Below are positions 8,967-18,241 of a stretch of 64,000 nucleotides of DNA, piece after piece. The DNA comes from Phaeobacter piscinae (GTDB taxonomy: Bacteria; Pseudomonadota; Alphaproteobacteria; Rhodobacterales; Rhodobacteraceae): NCBI RefSeq assembly GCF_002407245.1, contig NZ_CP010681.1, positions 1,116,001 through 1,180,000 of the forward strand. The letters are read 5' to 3'. Every line of letters begins with the position of its first letter. Position 1 is the stretch's first letter. The position numbers were made by a program, and so were the translations under genes. The notes under the pieces were generated by a model, which worked only from the letters and a program-made list of their open reading frames with translations, did no database searches and was not told where the DNA came from.

Positions 8967-9457
8967 GCCGGGCCTGTTTCGGGTGAGGGCGGCGGGGCTG
9001 GTGCGATGGTTTTGGCGTAATCGGCCATCAGATCCGCCAGCGCCTCCGCCGTGGTGGGGAAGCGGGCATAGCTGTGGGGGGCCGGGACATTTGCCCAGGG
9101 CTGTTTCTCCTCGGTCATGATCTCGACGAAGGGGGTGAACCACGTCAGATCATCCAGCAGGGAGGCACGCAGATTCACCCGCTCCGGCGCCGCCTTCAGG
9201 CGTGAGAGGACGAAGCTGAGGCAGCTCGGGCAGTAATAATGCTTGCGTTCTGCGCTGTGGAGGCCGCCCAGCACCAGCTCTCCCGTGGTGGTGACGGCCG
9301 CTGCCGGGAACATGACGGTCAGGGAATAGGCGCTGGCGGCAAGTTTCTGACAATCGCGGCAATGGCAGGCCAGCGTCAGAAGGGGCGCGGCAGTGACATG
9401 CAGCTGCACAGCGCCGCAGAGACAGGCGCCGGTCAGTGGCAGGTTGGGCTGGGTCAT
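8963..9457 (-). CDS. GFA-family zinc protein
   Basis: This member of the GFA (glutathione-dependent formaldehyde-activating enzyme/CENP-V) fold has the expected zinc ligands: CLCGAVQLHV near residue 12, CHCRDCQK near 31-38 and YYCPSCLSF near 75. The 164-residue length is normal. Family members are often called S-(hydroxymethyl)glutathione synthase, but that activity is doubtful for most, so no reaction is assigned. It overlaps the acetyltransferase gene downstream by 4 bp. A second, unrelated GFA copy lies at 53360-53776. Confidence 0.88.
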   Translation of the reverse strand: MTQPNLPLTGACLCGAVQLHVTAAPLLTLACHCRDCQKLAASAYSLTVMFPAAAVTTTGELVLGGLHSAERKHYYCPSCLSFVLSRLKAAPERVNLRASLLDDLTWFTPFVEIMTEEKQPWANVPAPHSYARFPTTAEALADLMADYAKTIAPAPPPSPETGPA

Positions 9458-9626
9458 GGGTCGGCTCCCCCTTGGTCAGGCTCCGCGACAGGCTAGCGGA
9501 GTTTCTGGGGGCTGTCGCTGCTCATTTCCCTGCCGCGCCAATCAGGGGGAGGGGGGCCTCAAGAGGGGGATCCCCCCTTGAGGTATCAGCGTGGTATCCG
9601 TTGCAATGTGTGCACCTGTGGGCGCG

Positions 9627-10382
9627 TCAGCGCATCCGCAGCGCGCCGTCGAGGCGGATCACCTCGCCGTTGAGATAGCCCATCTCGACGATAAACCCGG
9701 CCAGACGGCCATATTCGGCAGGATCACCCAGGCGGGCGGGGTTGGGCACATCGGCGGCGAGCTGCTGCTGCACCTCTTCTGGCAGGCCTGCGAGCATTGG
9801 GGTCATGAAGATGCCCGGCGCGATGGTCATCACCCGCACGCCCGAAGAGGCCAGATCGCGGGCCATCGGCAGGCACATGCCCACAACACCCCCTTTGGAG
9901 GCGGCATAGGCGGCCTGGCCCTTTTGGCCGTCAAAGGCCGCGATGGAGGCGGTGTTGATGATCACACCGCGGCCACCATCCTCGGCCGCGTCACATTTGG
10001 CGATTTCCACAGCGGCCAGCCGGGCCACGTTGAAGGTGCCGACGAGGTTGATGTCGATGGTGCGCTGATAGGCATCAAGCGGATGTGCGCCATCGCGGCC
10101 CACGGTTTTGATGCCAAGGGCGATGCCAGCGCAGTTCACGCAGGCGTTGATCTTGCCCATTTTCTCGCTGGCGAGCGCCATGGCAGCAGCAACTGAGGCT
10201 TCGCTGGTGACATCGGTTTCGGCAAAATGCCCCCCGATTTCGGCGGCCACGGCGGCGCCGCGTTCGGCGTCCCGGTCCAACAGGGTGATCTGGGCGCCAT
10301 TGGCGGCGAAATGACGGGCGGTGGCCTCACCAAGGCCAGAGGCGCCGCCGGTGACGACGGCGGCGGTTTGCGACAGTTTCAT
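9627..10382 (-). CDS. SDR-family 3-hydroxyacyl-CoA dehydrogenase-like
   Basis: A 251-residue short-chain dehydrogenase/reductase using NAD(P). It shows the cofactor-binding [14 protein letters not shown] (residues 12-25), NNAG-equivalent CVNCAGIA, the catalytic Ser in NTASIAAF and YxxxK as YAASKGG. The overall pattern ([52 protein letters not shown]) matches the HSD17B10/type II 3-hydroxyacyl-CoA dehydrogenase group of fatty-acid or branched-chain oxidation. No beta-oxidation partners adjoin it, so the substrate is inferred. Confidence 0.9.
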   Translation of the reverse strand: MKLSQTAAVVTGGASGLGEATARHFAANGAQITLLDRDAERGAAVAAEIGGHFAETDVTSEASVAAAMALASEKMGKINACVNCAGIALGIKTVGRDGAHPLDAYQRTIDINLVGTFNVARLAAVEIAKCDAAEDGGRGVIINTASIAAFDGQKGQAAYAASKGGVVGMCLPMARDLASSGVRVMTIAPGIFMTPMLAGLPEEVQQQLAADVPNPARLGDPAEYGRLAGFIVEMGYLNGEVIRLDGALRMR

Positions 10383-10454
10383 GAGCAGGGCTCCTCCCGG
10401 GGATCTGTGCTATCGGGTTCATATCTGAACATGTGTTCAGATAATCACGTCCCC

Positions 10455-11399
10455 CTAGCAGTGTCCAGAGAGCCCGGGATTCATCAGCCGTTTGTCGAGC
10501 GCGGCCAAGGGGCGCAGCAGGCGACCCAGCGGCGGCCAATAGGCCCAGGTGCCGCCCAGTTGGTGCAACCGCGCGCCGGTGCCCAGTTTGAACCGGGCCA
10601 GACCTGCGGCGTCTTCGGTGTTGATCACCCCCAGATCCAGCTGTTCGCAGCCCTGTTTGGCCAGCCAGGACATCGCCTCCCACATCAGGAGGTTATGGGC
10701 GGACAGCGCCTTGCCCCGGTCGGTGGTGTGGGCGATGTGGTAGGTCGCGCCGCGCCCATGGCGCAGAACAAGAATGCCCGCGACGATGTCCTTGCCGTCA
10801 TGGGCCTCGAAAATCTTGGCCATGCCTTTGTTCTCGCGGGCGTAGGCCAGCGTCAGATCCACGGGCCAGCTGCGATACCCGCGGCTGGATTGCTGCGCGG
10901 CATCGGCGGCAAAGATCCAATGCGCGGGTGTCTGCGGCAGCGATTGGCGGGTGATGCGCAGCCCCTGTTGTTCGCCGTGGACCAGCCGGTTGCGCCATTT
11001 CTGGTGCAGATTGGCGCGCCGCTGATCGGGGTCAGTCGTCAGGTCCACCAGCCCGACGTGGGCCGGGCTGACCAGCGCCACGGCGCCGTGGCGGGCCAGG
11101 GCAGGCGTGGGCGTTTCGGGGGATAGGATCACCGGCGTGCGGCGCAGGCCGTTTTCCTGCAGGTGTTCCAGCAGACGCAGCGGTTTGTCGATGCGGGCAC
11201 GGTTCACCATGGCCACGTTGATGCGGCCCCAGATTTTGCGGCGCATCACGACAGTGTCCTTCATCTGGCCAAGCACCAGAGGATCCTTGCCGGTGGCCTG
11301 AAGTGCGCGGGCAAATTCTGCCGATTGCGGCAGGGCAGAGATGGTTTCGTCGCGAAGAATGGGTCGGGGCATGACATCTGCTGGTGTGAAATCGAACAT
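10455..11399 (-). CDS. FemAB/GNAT_6-like acyltransferase, unknown substrate
   Basis: The product (314 residues from ATG 11399) has a FemAB-like double-GNAT appearance: LTTDPDQRRANLHQKWRNRLVHGEQQGLRI near residue 130-160, and GKDIVAGILVLRHGRGATYHIAHTTDRGKALSAHNLLMWEAMSWLAKQGCEQLDLG near 215-270. Related proteins move aminoacyl or acyl groups onto cell-envelope polymers; no substrate is predictable here. The start is uncertain: two Met codons lie upstream (frame open to 11477) and others downstream, none with a strong ribosome site. Confidence 0.65.
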   Translation of the reverse strand: MFDFTPADVMPRPILRDETISALPQSAEFARALQATGKDPLVLGQMKDTVVMRRKIWGRINVAMVNRARIDKPLRLLEHLQENGLRRTPVILSPETPTPALARHGAVALVSPAHVGLVDLTTDPDQRRANLHQKWRNRLVHGEQQGLRITRQSLPQTPAHWIFAADAAQQSSRGYRSWPVDLTLAYARENKGMAKIFEAHDGKDIVAGILVLRHGRGATYHIAHTTDRGKALSAHNLLMWEAMSWLAKQGCEQLDLGVINTEDAAGLARFKLGTGARLHQLGGTWAYWPPLGRLLRPLAALDKRLMNPGLSGHC

Positions 11400-11444
11400 G
11401 GCGCCATTAACCGCAGCGAAACCTAAATGATGGTTAATGGGGGT

Positions 11445-11582
11445 ATGAAAAATACGAATAAAATTCGAAATCATCATGCGCCGGGGCCGAGGATCACCAA
11501 AGCCGCCGCTTTGCTGGCGGCGCTGGCGCTTTCTGTGCCGGTTGGGCTGGGGCTTCTTCTGGTGGATCTGCTGCTGTTGTGA
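11445..11582 (+). CDS. Small single-pass membrane protein, 45 aa, putative
   Basis: A short frame from ATG 11445 to TGA 11582 encodes a basic N terminus (MKNTNKIRNHHAPGPRITKA) followed by a ~25-residue hydrophobic helix with a Leu-rich end. A GGGGG ribosome site sits 3-8 bases before the ATG. It is divergent from the FemAB-like gene and precedes the tyrS terminator. I do not recognise a family. The strong ribosome site and the basic-then-hydrophobic pattern support a real small membrane protein, but the frame is too short to prove coding. Confidence 0.45.
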   Translation: MKNTNKIRNHHAPGPRITKAAALLAALALSVPVGLGLLLVDLLLL

Positions 11583-11622
11583 GGGCGCGGATTGGCTGCG
11601 GTGGGAACCTGTGGCTCAGACG

Positions 11623-11647
11623 AAAAAGGGGGCCGATTGGCCCCCTT
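11623..11647 (-). terminator. tyrS rho-independent terminator
   Basis: A perfect 9-bp stem (AAGGGGGCC / GGCCCCCTT, 4-base loop) is followed on the minus strand by TTTTT, 31 bp past the tyrS stop. Confidence 0.9.
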
Positions 11648-11677
11648 GGATCATCGTCTTGATCTATGCGCGCGGGG

Positions 11678-12934
11678 TCAGCCGTTCAGCTGCACCAGCG
11701 CGTGGCGTTTTTTGCCGGCCGAGAGTTTGATCGGCGAGGCGAGCGCGGCGGCGTCGATCATCAGCCCTGCATCGGTCAGCGGCTTATCGTCGATCTTGGC
11801 ACCGTTTTCCGAGATTAGGCGCTTGGCGTCCTTGCCGGATTTGGCCAGCCCGGATTTCACGATCAGCTGCACGATGGAGATGCCATCGCCCAGATCCGCA
11901 GATGACAGCGAGAGCGTGGGCAGATCGTCGCCAATGCCGCCTTTCTCAAACACTTCGCGGGCGGTGGCTTCGGCGGCGGCGGCGGCCTCTGCGCCATGCA
12001 GCAGGGTGGTCACCTCATTGGCGAGGATCACCTTGGCGGCATTCACCTCGGAGCCTTCAAGCGCGCCGAGGCGGTCACATTCGTCCACCGGCAGCTCGGT
12101 GTAGAGCTTGAGGAAGCGGCCCACATCGGCGTCGGTGGTGTTGCGCCAGAACTGCCAGAACTCATACGGCGAGAGCAGATCGCCATTGAGCCAGATGGCA
12201 CCGTTCTGGGACTTGCCCATCTTCTTGCCATCCGAGGTGGTCAGCAGCGGCGAGGTGAGGCCATAGATCTCATGATCCAGCACCCGGCGCGTCAGGTCGA
12301 TGCCGTTGACGATATTGCCCCATTGGTCCGACCCGCCCATCTGCAACACGCAGCCATAGCGGCGGTTCAGCTCAAGGAAGTCATAGGCCTGTAGAATCAT
12401 GTAGTTGAATTCGAGGAAGGACAGCGACTGTTCGCGGTCGAGACGCGATTTCACGCTCTCAAACGACAGCATCCGGTTCACCGAAAAATGGCGCCCGATG
12501 TCGCGCAGGAACGCGAGATAGTTCAGATCGTCCAGCCATTCGGCATTGTTGAGCATCATCGCCGCGTTGCCCGCGCCGCTGTCATAGTCGATATAAGCGT
12601 CGAACACCTTTTTGATGCCGGCGATATTGTCGTCGATCTGGGCGTCGGTCAGCAGGGGGCGCTCATCAGCGCGGAAGGAGGGATCGCCCACCTTGGTGGT
12701 GCCGCCGCCCATCAGGGTGATCGGTTTGTGGCCGGTTTTCTGGAACCAGCGCAGCATCATGATCTGGATCAGCGAGCCGACATGCAGCGAGGTCGCGGTG
12801 GCGTCGAAACCGATGTAGGCGGATTGACCGGGGGTCATCAGCGCCTCGTCCAGGCCCTGATAATCGGTACAGTCGGACAGATAGCCGCGTTCCATCATAA
12901 CTGCGATGAAATCCGATTTTGGGTGGTAGGTCAT
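11678..12934 (-). CDS. tyrS: Tyrosyl-tRNA synthetase
   Basis: TyrRS charges tRNA-Tyr. The 418-residue product has the class I HIGH-equivalent HVGS in [19 protein letters not shown] (~residue 45), [29 protein letters not shown] and the KMSKS-equivalent KMGKS (~235). It ends in an S4 RNA-binding domain ([23 protein letters not shown]). ATG 12934 is preferred over the longer frame because of the GAGGCAC ribosome site and homology to [10 protein letters not shown]. It is divergent from anmK. Confidence 0.97.
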   Translation of the reverse strand: MTYHPKSDFIAVMMERGYLSDCTDYQGLDEALMTPGQSAYIGFDATATSLHVGSLIQIMMLRWFQKTGHKPITLMGGGTTKVGDPSFRADERPLLTDAQIDDNIAGIKKVFDAYIDYDSGAGNAAMMLNNAEWLDDLNYLAFLRDIGRHFSVNRMLSFESVKSRLDREQSLSFLEFNYMILQAYDFLELNRRYGCVLQMGGSDQWGNIVNGIDLTRRVLDHEIYGLTSPLLTTSDGKKMGKSQNGAIWLNGDLLSPYEFWQFWRNTTDADVGRFLKLYTELPVDECDRLGALEGSEVNAAKVILANEVTTLLHGAEAAAAAEATAREVFEKGGIGDDLPTLSLSSADLGDGISIVQLIVKSGLAKSGKDAKRLISENGAKIDDKPLTDAGLMIDAAALASPIKLSAGKKRHALVQLNG

Positions 12935-13087
12935 GATGTGCCTCGGCTTTTGAATTGCGCGCTGCTGTATAAAACGCAATTTGCACGGGGGAAAGCAGTG
13001 TGAACGGCTTTGCGGAAGAAATTCGCTGCTGTATCCTTACGGTCAAATCGGCGCGATGCGCCCAATATCTCAGCAGGCCTTATCAGC

Positions 13088-14254
13088 ATGACCAGATCCC
13101 ATCCTCCGGCGCGTTTGTCCGCGATCCCCAAAACCGGCGTGTTGCGCGCCCTTGGCACCATGAGCGGCACCTCGCTGGACGGGGTGGATGCGGCCATCGT
13201 CGAGACAGACGGGGTGGCGATCCACGGCTTTGGGGCCAGTGCGTATCGCGCCTATGAACCGGTGGAGCGCGCACAGCTGGCTGCCGCGCTGGGGCACTGG
13301 CAGGGGCCGCAGGTGGAGGCGGCAGGAGAGATCGTCACCCGCGCCCATGCGGATCTGCTGGCGCAGGTTTTATCTGATCAGGCGGGTACGGATCAGCGGG
13401 CGGTGGATGTCATCGGTTTTCACGGTCAGACGCTGGCCCATGCGCCGCGGACACAGGGCACCCTGCAGGTCGGCGATGGGGCGGCACTGGCGGCTGAGCT
13501 GACGACGCCGGTGGTCTGGGATTTTCGCAGCGATGATGTGCGGTTGGGCGGTGAAGGCGCGCCGCTGGCGCCGTTCTTTCACTTCGCCTGCGCGAAATAT
13601 CTGAAACGAGACAAGCCCCTGTGTTTTCTGAACCTCGGCGGGGTGGGCAATCTGACCTATGTCGATCCACGGTTTGAGGCGGCGGAGGATCCCGGCGCGC
13701 TGCTGGCGTTTGATACCGGGCCGGCCAATGCGCCGATCAATGATCTGGTGCAGGCGCGCTGCGGTCAGATGATGGACGAAGGCGGCGCGATTGCCCGGGG
13801 CGGTGTGGTGGAAACCGGCGCGCTGGAGTTGTTTCTGGCCGAGCCGTATTTTGCCCGGATGCCACCGAAGTCTTTGGACCGGAATGATTTTGCCGAGATG
13901 ATTGATCTGGTCAGTGAGTTGACCGATCGCGATGCAACGGCCACGCTGACGGGCATGTGTGCGGCGGCGGTGGCGCAAGGAATGGAGCATTGCCCGGAGC
14001 CACCGGAGGTGGTGCTGATCACCGGTGGCGGGCGGCATAATCCGGTGCTGATGGAGATGCTGCGGGTGTCGCTGGATTGCCCGGTCGCCCCGATTGAGAG
14101 CGTCGGACTGGATGGCGACATGCTGGAGGCGCAGGCCTTTGCCCATCTGGCGGTGCGGGTGGCGCGGGGGCTGCCGACGTCCTGTCCGGGCACCACAGGG
14201 GTTCGCGCCTGTGTGGGCGGTGGTGTGGTGAGTGTGCCAGGCGGCGCGGGCTGA
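13088..14254 (+). CDS. anmK: Anhydro-N-acetylmuramic acid kinase
   Basis: AnmK phosphorylates 1,6-anhydro-MurNAc recovered from peptidoglycan, giving MurNAc-6-P for recycling. The 388-residue protein has the nucleotide-binding [12 protein letters not shown] (23-34), [37 protein letters not shown] and a C-terminal [15 protein letters not shown]. The end [23 protein letters not shown] is conserved. Met at 13088 fits the family. It is divergent from tyrS and ends at a 26-bp palindrome. Confidence 0.97.
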   Translation: MTRSHPPARLSAIPKTGVLRALGTMSGTSLDGVDAAIVETDGVAIHGFGASAYRAYEPVERAQLAAALGHWQGPQVEAAGEIVTRAHADLLAQVLSDQAGTDQRAVDVIGFHGQTLAHAPRTQGTLQVGDGAALAAELTTPVVWDFRSDDVRLGGEGAPLAPFFHFACAKYLKRDKPLCFLNLGGVGNLTYVDPRFEAAEDPGALLAFDTGPANAPINDLVQARCGQMMDEGGAIARGGVVETGALELFLAEPYFARMPPKSLDRNDFAEMIDLVSELTDRDATATLTGMCAAAVAQGMEHCPEPPEVVLITGGGRHNPVLMEMLRVSLDCPVAPIESVGLDGDMLEAQAFAHLAVRVARGLPTSCPGTTGVRACVGGGVVSVPGGAG

Positions 14255-14263
14255 GGTCTGGCA

Positions 14264-14307
14264 GCCAAGAAACTTTAAAGTTTCTTGGCAAATTTCTGTT
14301 TAGAAAT
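14264..14307. terminator. Palindromic bidirectional terminator between anmK and cupin gene
   Basis: GCCAAGAAACTTT (14264-14276) is followed directly by its exact reverse complement (14277-14289), a 26-bp perfect palindrome. A second small hairpin, ATTTCT-GTTT-AGAAAT, lies at 14292-14307. The element fills the gap between two convergent genes, so a terminator role for both is likely. Confidence 0.7.
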
Positions 14308-14313
14308 GCGAGG

Positions 14314-14745
14314 TTAGCCGCGGGGGATGTCGAAGCCCGGTGCGGCGAGTTCAAAGCCTTCGAACTGGAACCCCGGCGAGACGGTGCAGCTGACCAGCGT
14401 ATAATCTCCGGTGGTGTGGGCCGCCTGCCAGTGGCCTTCGGGGACGATCAACTGAGGTTCGCCCGCTGTCAGATCAGGGGTCAGCAGGTGGTCCTGTGCC
14501 GGGCCATTGTCGCTGGCCGAGAGTGACAGCACCAATGGCGCGCCCGCGTGGTAGAGCCAGATTTCGGTGGCATCAACCCTGTGCCAATGGCTGCTTTCGC
14601 CCGCCTTCAGCAGGAAATAAATGCAGGTGCCAGTGGCGCGGCCGTTGTGGCTGTCGGCGTTACTGGCAATCCATGTCTGGCGATAGTAACCGCCTTCGGG
14701 ATGGGGCTGGAGGTCCAGCTTGGCGATGATCTCATCGGCGGTCAT
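14314..14745 (-). CDS. DUF985 cupin protein
   Basis: A 143-residue cupin of the DUF985 family. Signature parts are [16 protein letters not shown] near the N terminus, the cupin strand motif [21 protein letters not shown] and the C-terminal [20 protein letters not shown]. The fold usually binds a metal or small sugar-like ligand, but no enzymatic function is established for this family. It is divergent from selO by 78 bp. Confidence 0.9.
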   Translation of the reverse strand: MTADEIIAKLDLQPHPEGGYYRQTWIASNADSHNGRATGTCIYFLLKAGESSHWHRVDATEIWLYHAGAPLVLSLSASDNGPAQDHLLTPDLTAGEPQLIVPEGHWQAAHTTGDYTLVSCTVSPGFQFEGFELAAPGFDIPRG

Positions 14746-14823
14746 GTCTCGGCTCCGTTTGGTCTGTTGGCACAGGGTAGGTTTGGCTCTGGCAATTTGA
14801 CATTTGCCGCATATGTTTGGGCC

Positions 14824-16263
14824 ATGACATTGCACATTCCCTTTGACAATACATATGCCGCGCTGCCGCCGGTGTTCTACACGAAACAGGCCCCTGTGCC
14901 GGTGAAGGCGCCAGAGCTGCTGGCCCATAACGCCGCGCTTGGGGCAGAGCTGGGCATCACCGCAGGCGGGACGGCTGAGCTGGCGGAGGTCTTTGCTGGC
15001 AACCGAGTTCCCGATGGGGCCGAGCCGCTGGCGCAGCTTTACGCGGGGCATCAGTTTGGCAATTACAATCCGCAGCTTGGGGACGGGCGCGCGATCCTTC
15101 TGGGGGAGGTCGTTGGTCCGGATGGTGAGCGGCGCGATATCCAGCTGAAGGGATCGGGGCGTACGCCCTATTCACGCGGAGGTGATGGGCGGGCCTGGCT
15201 GGGGCCGGTCCTGCGGGAATATGTGGTCAGCGAGGCGATGCACAGCTTAGGCATTCCCACGACGCGGGCGCTGGCGGCTGTGGCATCGGGCGAGACGGTC
15301 TGGCGCGAAGAGGGCGGGCTGCCGGGGGCTGTGCTGACACGGGTCGCCTCCAGCCATTTGCGGGTTGGGACGTTCCAGATCTTTGCCGCGCGTGGCGAGC
15401 AGGCGGCGCTGCGTCAGCTCACGCAGTATGCCATCCAGCGCCACTATCCTGACGCGGACGGCCCGATGGGGCTGCTGCGGGCGGTGCGGGATCGTCAGGC
15501 GGAGTTGATTGCGGCCTGGATGTCGGTGGGGTTCATCCATGGGGTGATGAATACCGATAATTCGTCCATTTCCGGTGAGACGATCGACTATGGGCCTTGC
15601 GCCTTTATGGATGTCTATCATCCCAGCACAGTGTTCAGTTCGATCGACCGGATGGGGCGTTATGCCTATTCTAACCAGCCCGATATTGCGGTGTGGAACC
15701 TGGCGCAGCTGGCGACCGCGCTGATCCAGCAGGCGGAGGATCCGCAGGCGATGGTGGAAGAGGCGACGGAGATTGTGCATGCGATGCCCGCTCTGACGGA
15801 GGCCGCCTGGCTGCAGCGGTTCGGGGCCAAGATCGGTCTCGCTGAGGCAACACCTGAGGATATGGCGTTGATCACCGGCCTGTTGACGCGCATGGCAGAA
15901 GGTCAGGCGGATTTCACCAATACATTCCGGGCTTTGCTGGAAGAGGTTGAGCCAGACACAGGCGCGGCGCGAGATCAGTTTTTGGCGCCTGAGGCCTTTG
16001 ACAGCTGGGCGGAAGACTGGCGCGCGCGACTGGCGCAGGAGGCGGACCCGGTGGCGGTGATGGCGGCGGCAAACCCGGTCTATATCCCGCGCAATCACCG
16101 GATTGAGGCGATGATCGCCTCTGCCGTGGCGGGGGATTTCGCCCCGTTTGAGCGGCTGAATACGGTGCTGTCGGATCCATATACCGTGCAGGACGGGGCC
16201 GATGATCTGCGCCGCCCTCCCGCGGAAAGTGAGGTCGTCAAGGCGACCTTCTGCGGCACCTGA
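14824..16263 (+). CDS. selO: Protein adenylyltransferase SelO (YdiU)
   Basis: SelO is a pseudokinase-fold enzyme that transfers AMP from ATP to Ser/Thr/Tyr on proteins, linked to redox homeostasis. The 479-residue product matches the family length and motifs: [68 protein letters not shown], and [27 protein letters not shown] with the metal-binding Asn and Asp. The start at 14824 gives the usual N terminus; the longer open frame upstream has no support. Confidence 0.95.
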   Translation: MTLHIPFDNTYAALPPVFYTKQAPVPVKAPELLAHNAALGAELGITAGGTAELAEVFAGNRVPDGAEPLAQLYAGHQFGNYNPQLGDGRAILLGEVVGPDGERRDIQLKGSGRTPYSRGGDGRAWLGPVLREYVVSEAMHSLGIPTTRALAAVASGETVWREEGGLPGAVLTRVASSHLRVGTFQIFAARGEQAALRQLTQYAIQRHYPDADGPMGLLRAVRDRQAELIAAWMSVGFIHGVMNTDNSSISGETIDYGPCAFMDVYHPSTVFSSIDRMGRYAYSNQPDIAVWNLAQLATALIQQAEDPQAMVEEATEIVHAMPALTEAAWLQRFGAKIGLAEATPEDMALITGLLTRMAEGQADFTNTFRALLEEVEPDTGAARDQFLAPEAFDSWAEDWRARLAQEADPVAVMAAANPVYIPRNHRIEAMIASAVAGDFAPFERLNTVLSDPYTVQDGADDLRRPPAESEVVKATFCGT

Positions 16264-16287
16264 CTGGCGGGCTCGCTGCGCGCGGGG

Positions 16288-17199
16288 TTACTTGCGGTTG
16301 ATCAGCACGATGCCGATTGCGACCAGTGCCAGCGCGGCCCAGACCTGCGGGTAGATCACCTCATCCAGCAGGAGCCAGCCGAGAATGGCGGCGATCACCG
16401 GTGACAGAAAGCTGAAGGAGGCGACCGCATTGGCGCGGGAAATGCTGATCAGCCAGAGCCACAGGAGATAGCCGAGGCTGGCAATGGCCACGGCCTGAAA
16501 CACCACGCCGGAGATATGCAGCGCGGTGGGGTTGCGCAGGAGCGGACCGAACAGCGGCGAGATCGCCAGCAAGACCAGGGCCGAGGTGGCCAGCTGATAG
16601 GTCAGCTGGCGGATGGGCGGCACCGCGGACAGGGGCGAGAGGCGCGCGCACAGGGCGATCCCGGCCCAGGCCAGCGTGGCCGCAAGCGCCAGAACATCAC
16701 CGAGCAGTGAGGCATTATCGCTGCCCCGGTGCAGGACCGCCAGCACAACGCCCCCCATGGCCAGCACAAGACCGAGCATGCGCAGCGTATTGAGCCGCTC
16801 TCCGGGCAGGAGCAGATGGCCCGCCAGTGCCAGCCAGACCGGCATGGAGTTGAAGATAATGGTGACGCGCGAGACGGAGGAGAGGTCCAGCGCGATATAG
16901 AGACAGACAAATTCAGCTGTGAACAACAGGCCGGATACCAGCCCCCAGAGATGGACAGAGCGCGTCCAATGTGTTGGCGTCTGGGCAGGCGCTGGCGGGT
17001 TTGCGCGTTTCAACTGGCCGCGAAAGGCGAGCCATGCAAGCAGTACCGCCAGCCCGATCAGAGAGCGCATGCCTGCCTGAAACACCGGGCCAAACCCGCC
17101 GTTGGAGACCTTGATCACCACCTGATTGAAGCCCATCAACCCACTGAAGCCGATCAGCATTGCGGCCCCGAGACCGTCCATTGCGCATTTTTCACTCAT
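16288..17199 (-). CDS. EamA/DMT-superfamily permease
   Basis: A 303-residue inner-membrane protein with about ten hydrophobic helices arranged as two EamA repeats, beginning AAMLIGFSGLMGFNQVVIKV and GFGPVFQAGMRSLIGLAVLL. A helix-rich second half contains SPVIAAILGWLLLDEVIYPQVWAALALVAIGI. Such transporters export or import amino acids or other metabolites, and the substrate cannot be read from sequence. It converges tightly with selO (24 bp between stops) and is divergent from the EEP-nuclease gene. Confidence 0.92.
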   Translation of the reverse strand: MSEKCAMDGLGAAMLIGFSGLMGFNQVVIKVSNGGFGPVFQAGMRSLIGLAVLLAWLAFRGQLKRANPPAPAQTPTHWTRSVHLWGLVSGLLFTAEFVCLYIALDLSSVSRVTIIFNSMPVWLALAGHLLLPGERLNTLRMLGLVLAMGGVVLAVLHRGSDNASLLGDVLALAATLAWAGIALCARLSPLSAVPPIRQLTYQLATSALVLLAISPLFGPLLRNPTALHISGVVFQAVAIASLGYLLWLWLISISRANAVASFSFLSPVIAAILGWLLLDEVIYPQVWAALALVAIGIVLINRK

Positions 17200-17358
17200 G
17201 GCGCCAGAGGAGGGGTGGAAGATCCCAGAGTCAAGGTGGCAAAACAGATGTTTAGGTTACTGCGGATCGGCCTCGCCCGGCTCTGGCCTGTGCGCTGGTT
17301 TTGGGTCATGCTGTGGTGCGTATCGCGCATCAGATTGGCAGCAGACAAGGCAGGCGGA

Positions 17359-18084
17359 ATGACGCAGGAACAGAGCAGGCGGCCCGGTCGGCTGCGCTTG
17401 GCGAGTTACAATATCCAGAAATCTGTCGGGCTTGATCTGCGCCGCCGCCCGCGTCGGACCTTGCAGGTGATCGAGGGGACGGGCGCCGATCTGGTGCTGT
17501 TGCAGGAGGCGGACAAGCGGTTGCCGCCGCGCCCGGCAGCCTTGCCGCATTTCATTCTGGATGAGGCAGGGTGGCAGGTCGTGGATCTGGGCGGAGCCGG
17601 GTCCTTGGGCTGGCATGGCAATGCGGTCATTTGGCGGGGCGCGGCGCTGACCTTGCAGGATCATGGCCATATCCCGTTGCCGGGGTTGGAGCCGCGCGGC
17701 GCGGTCTGGGCGCTGTTTCAGACCGGGCTTGGGCCACTTAGGGTGGTGGGGGCGCATCTGGGGCTGACCACCAAGGCGCGCCATGAGCAGGTGCATCATC
17801 TGGCCGAGGTGATCGCAAAAGAGCCTGAGTTGCCGACCGTCTGGGCGGGTGATTTCAATGAGTGGTCACGCCAGCCGGTGCTGGATCATCTGGCGCCGCA
17901 GCTGCGGTTTGTACCGCCGCGCGCGAGTTTTCCGGCGTTGCGGCCTATGGGTGCGCTGGACCGGATTGCGGTGAGCGCGGGGCTTGAGGTGGTGGACAGC
18001 GGCGTCTACCGGACGCGGCCCGCGCATATTGCCTCCGACCATCTGCCGGTCTGGGCCGATCTGGTGGCCGTGGACCAACCCTAG
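17359..18084 (+). CDS. Endonuclease/exonuclease/phosphatase-family protein
   Basis: A 241-residue EEP-fold hydrolase. The metal-binding and catalytic signatures are visible: RLASYNIQKSVG, GADLVLLQEADKR, VVGAHLGLTTKARHEQVHHL, TVWAGDFNEW and the terminal ASDHLPVWADL His-Asp pair. The family includes DNA-repair exonucleases and phosphodiesterases; the substrate here is unknown. ATG 17359 follows a GGCGGA ribosome site. An in-frame ATG at 17248 would add a 37-residue hydrophobic N terminus (LWPVRWFWVMLWCV), which could be a membrane anchor. Confidence 0.85.
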   Translation: MTQEQSRRPGRLRLASYNIQKSVGLDLRRRPRRTLQVIEGTGADLVLLQEADKRLPPRPAALPHFILDEAGWQVVDLGGAGSLGWHGNAVIWRGAALTLQDHGHIPLPGLEPRGAVWALFQTGLGPLRVVGAHLGLTTKARHEQVHHLAEVIAKEPELPTVWAGDFNEWSRQPVLDHLAPQLRFVPPRASFPALRPMGALDRIAVSAGLEVVDSGVYRTRPAHIASDHLPVWADLVAVDQP

Positions 18085-18143
18085 GGCGCGCCGACAGGCC
18101 AACGCGCTGCCCTGGCCAGATGGCGGGCACAGGGCAAAAGCCG

Positions 18144-18185
18144 AAAAAATATAAAGCCGGAGACGCGGACTGCGACCCCGGCTTT
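18144..18185 (-). terminator. Terminator of the RhlE-type helicase gene
   Basis: AAAGCCGG (18153-18160) pairs with CCGGCTTT (18178-18185). On the minus strand the stem is followed by an A/T-rich tract with TTTTTT (18144-18149), 57 bp beyond the helicase stop codon. Confidence 0.75.
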
Positions 18186-18241
18186 AGATCTGGTTTCAAC
18201 GGCGGCCCTGAAGAGGGCCCGCTGAGGTCACCCGGTTGGGC

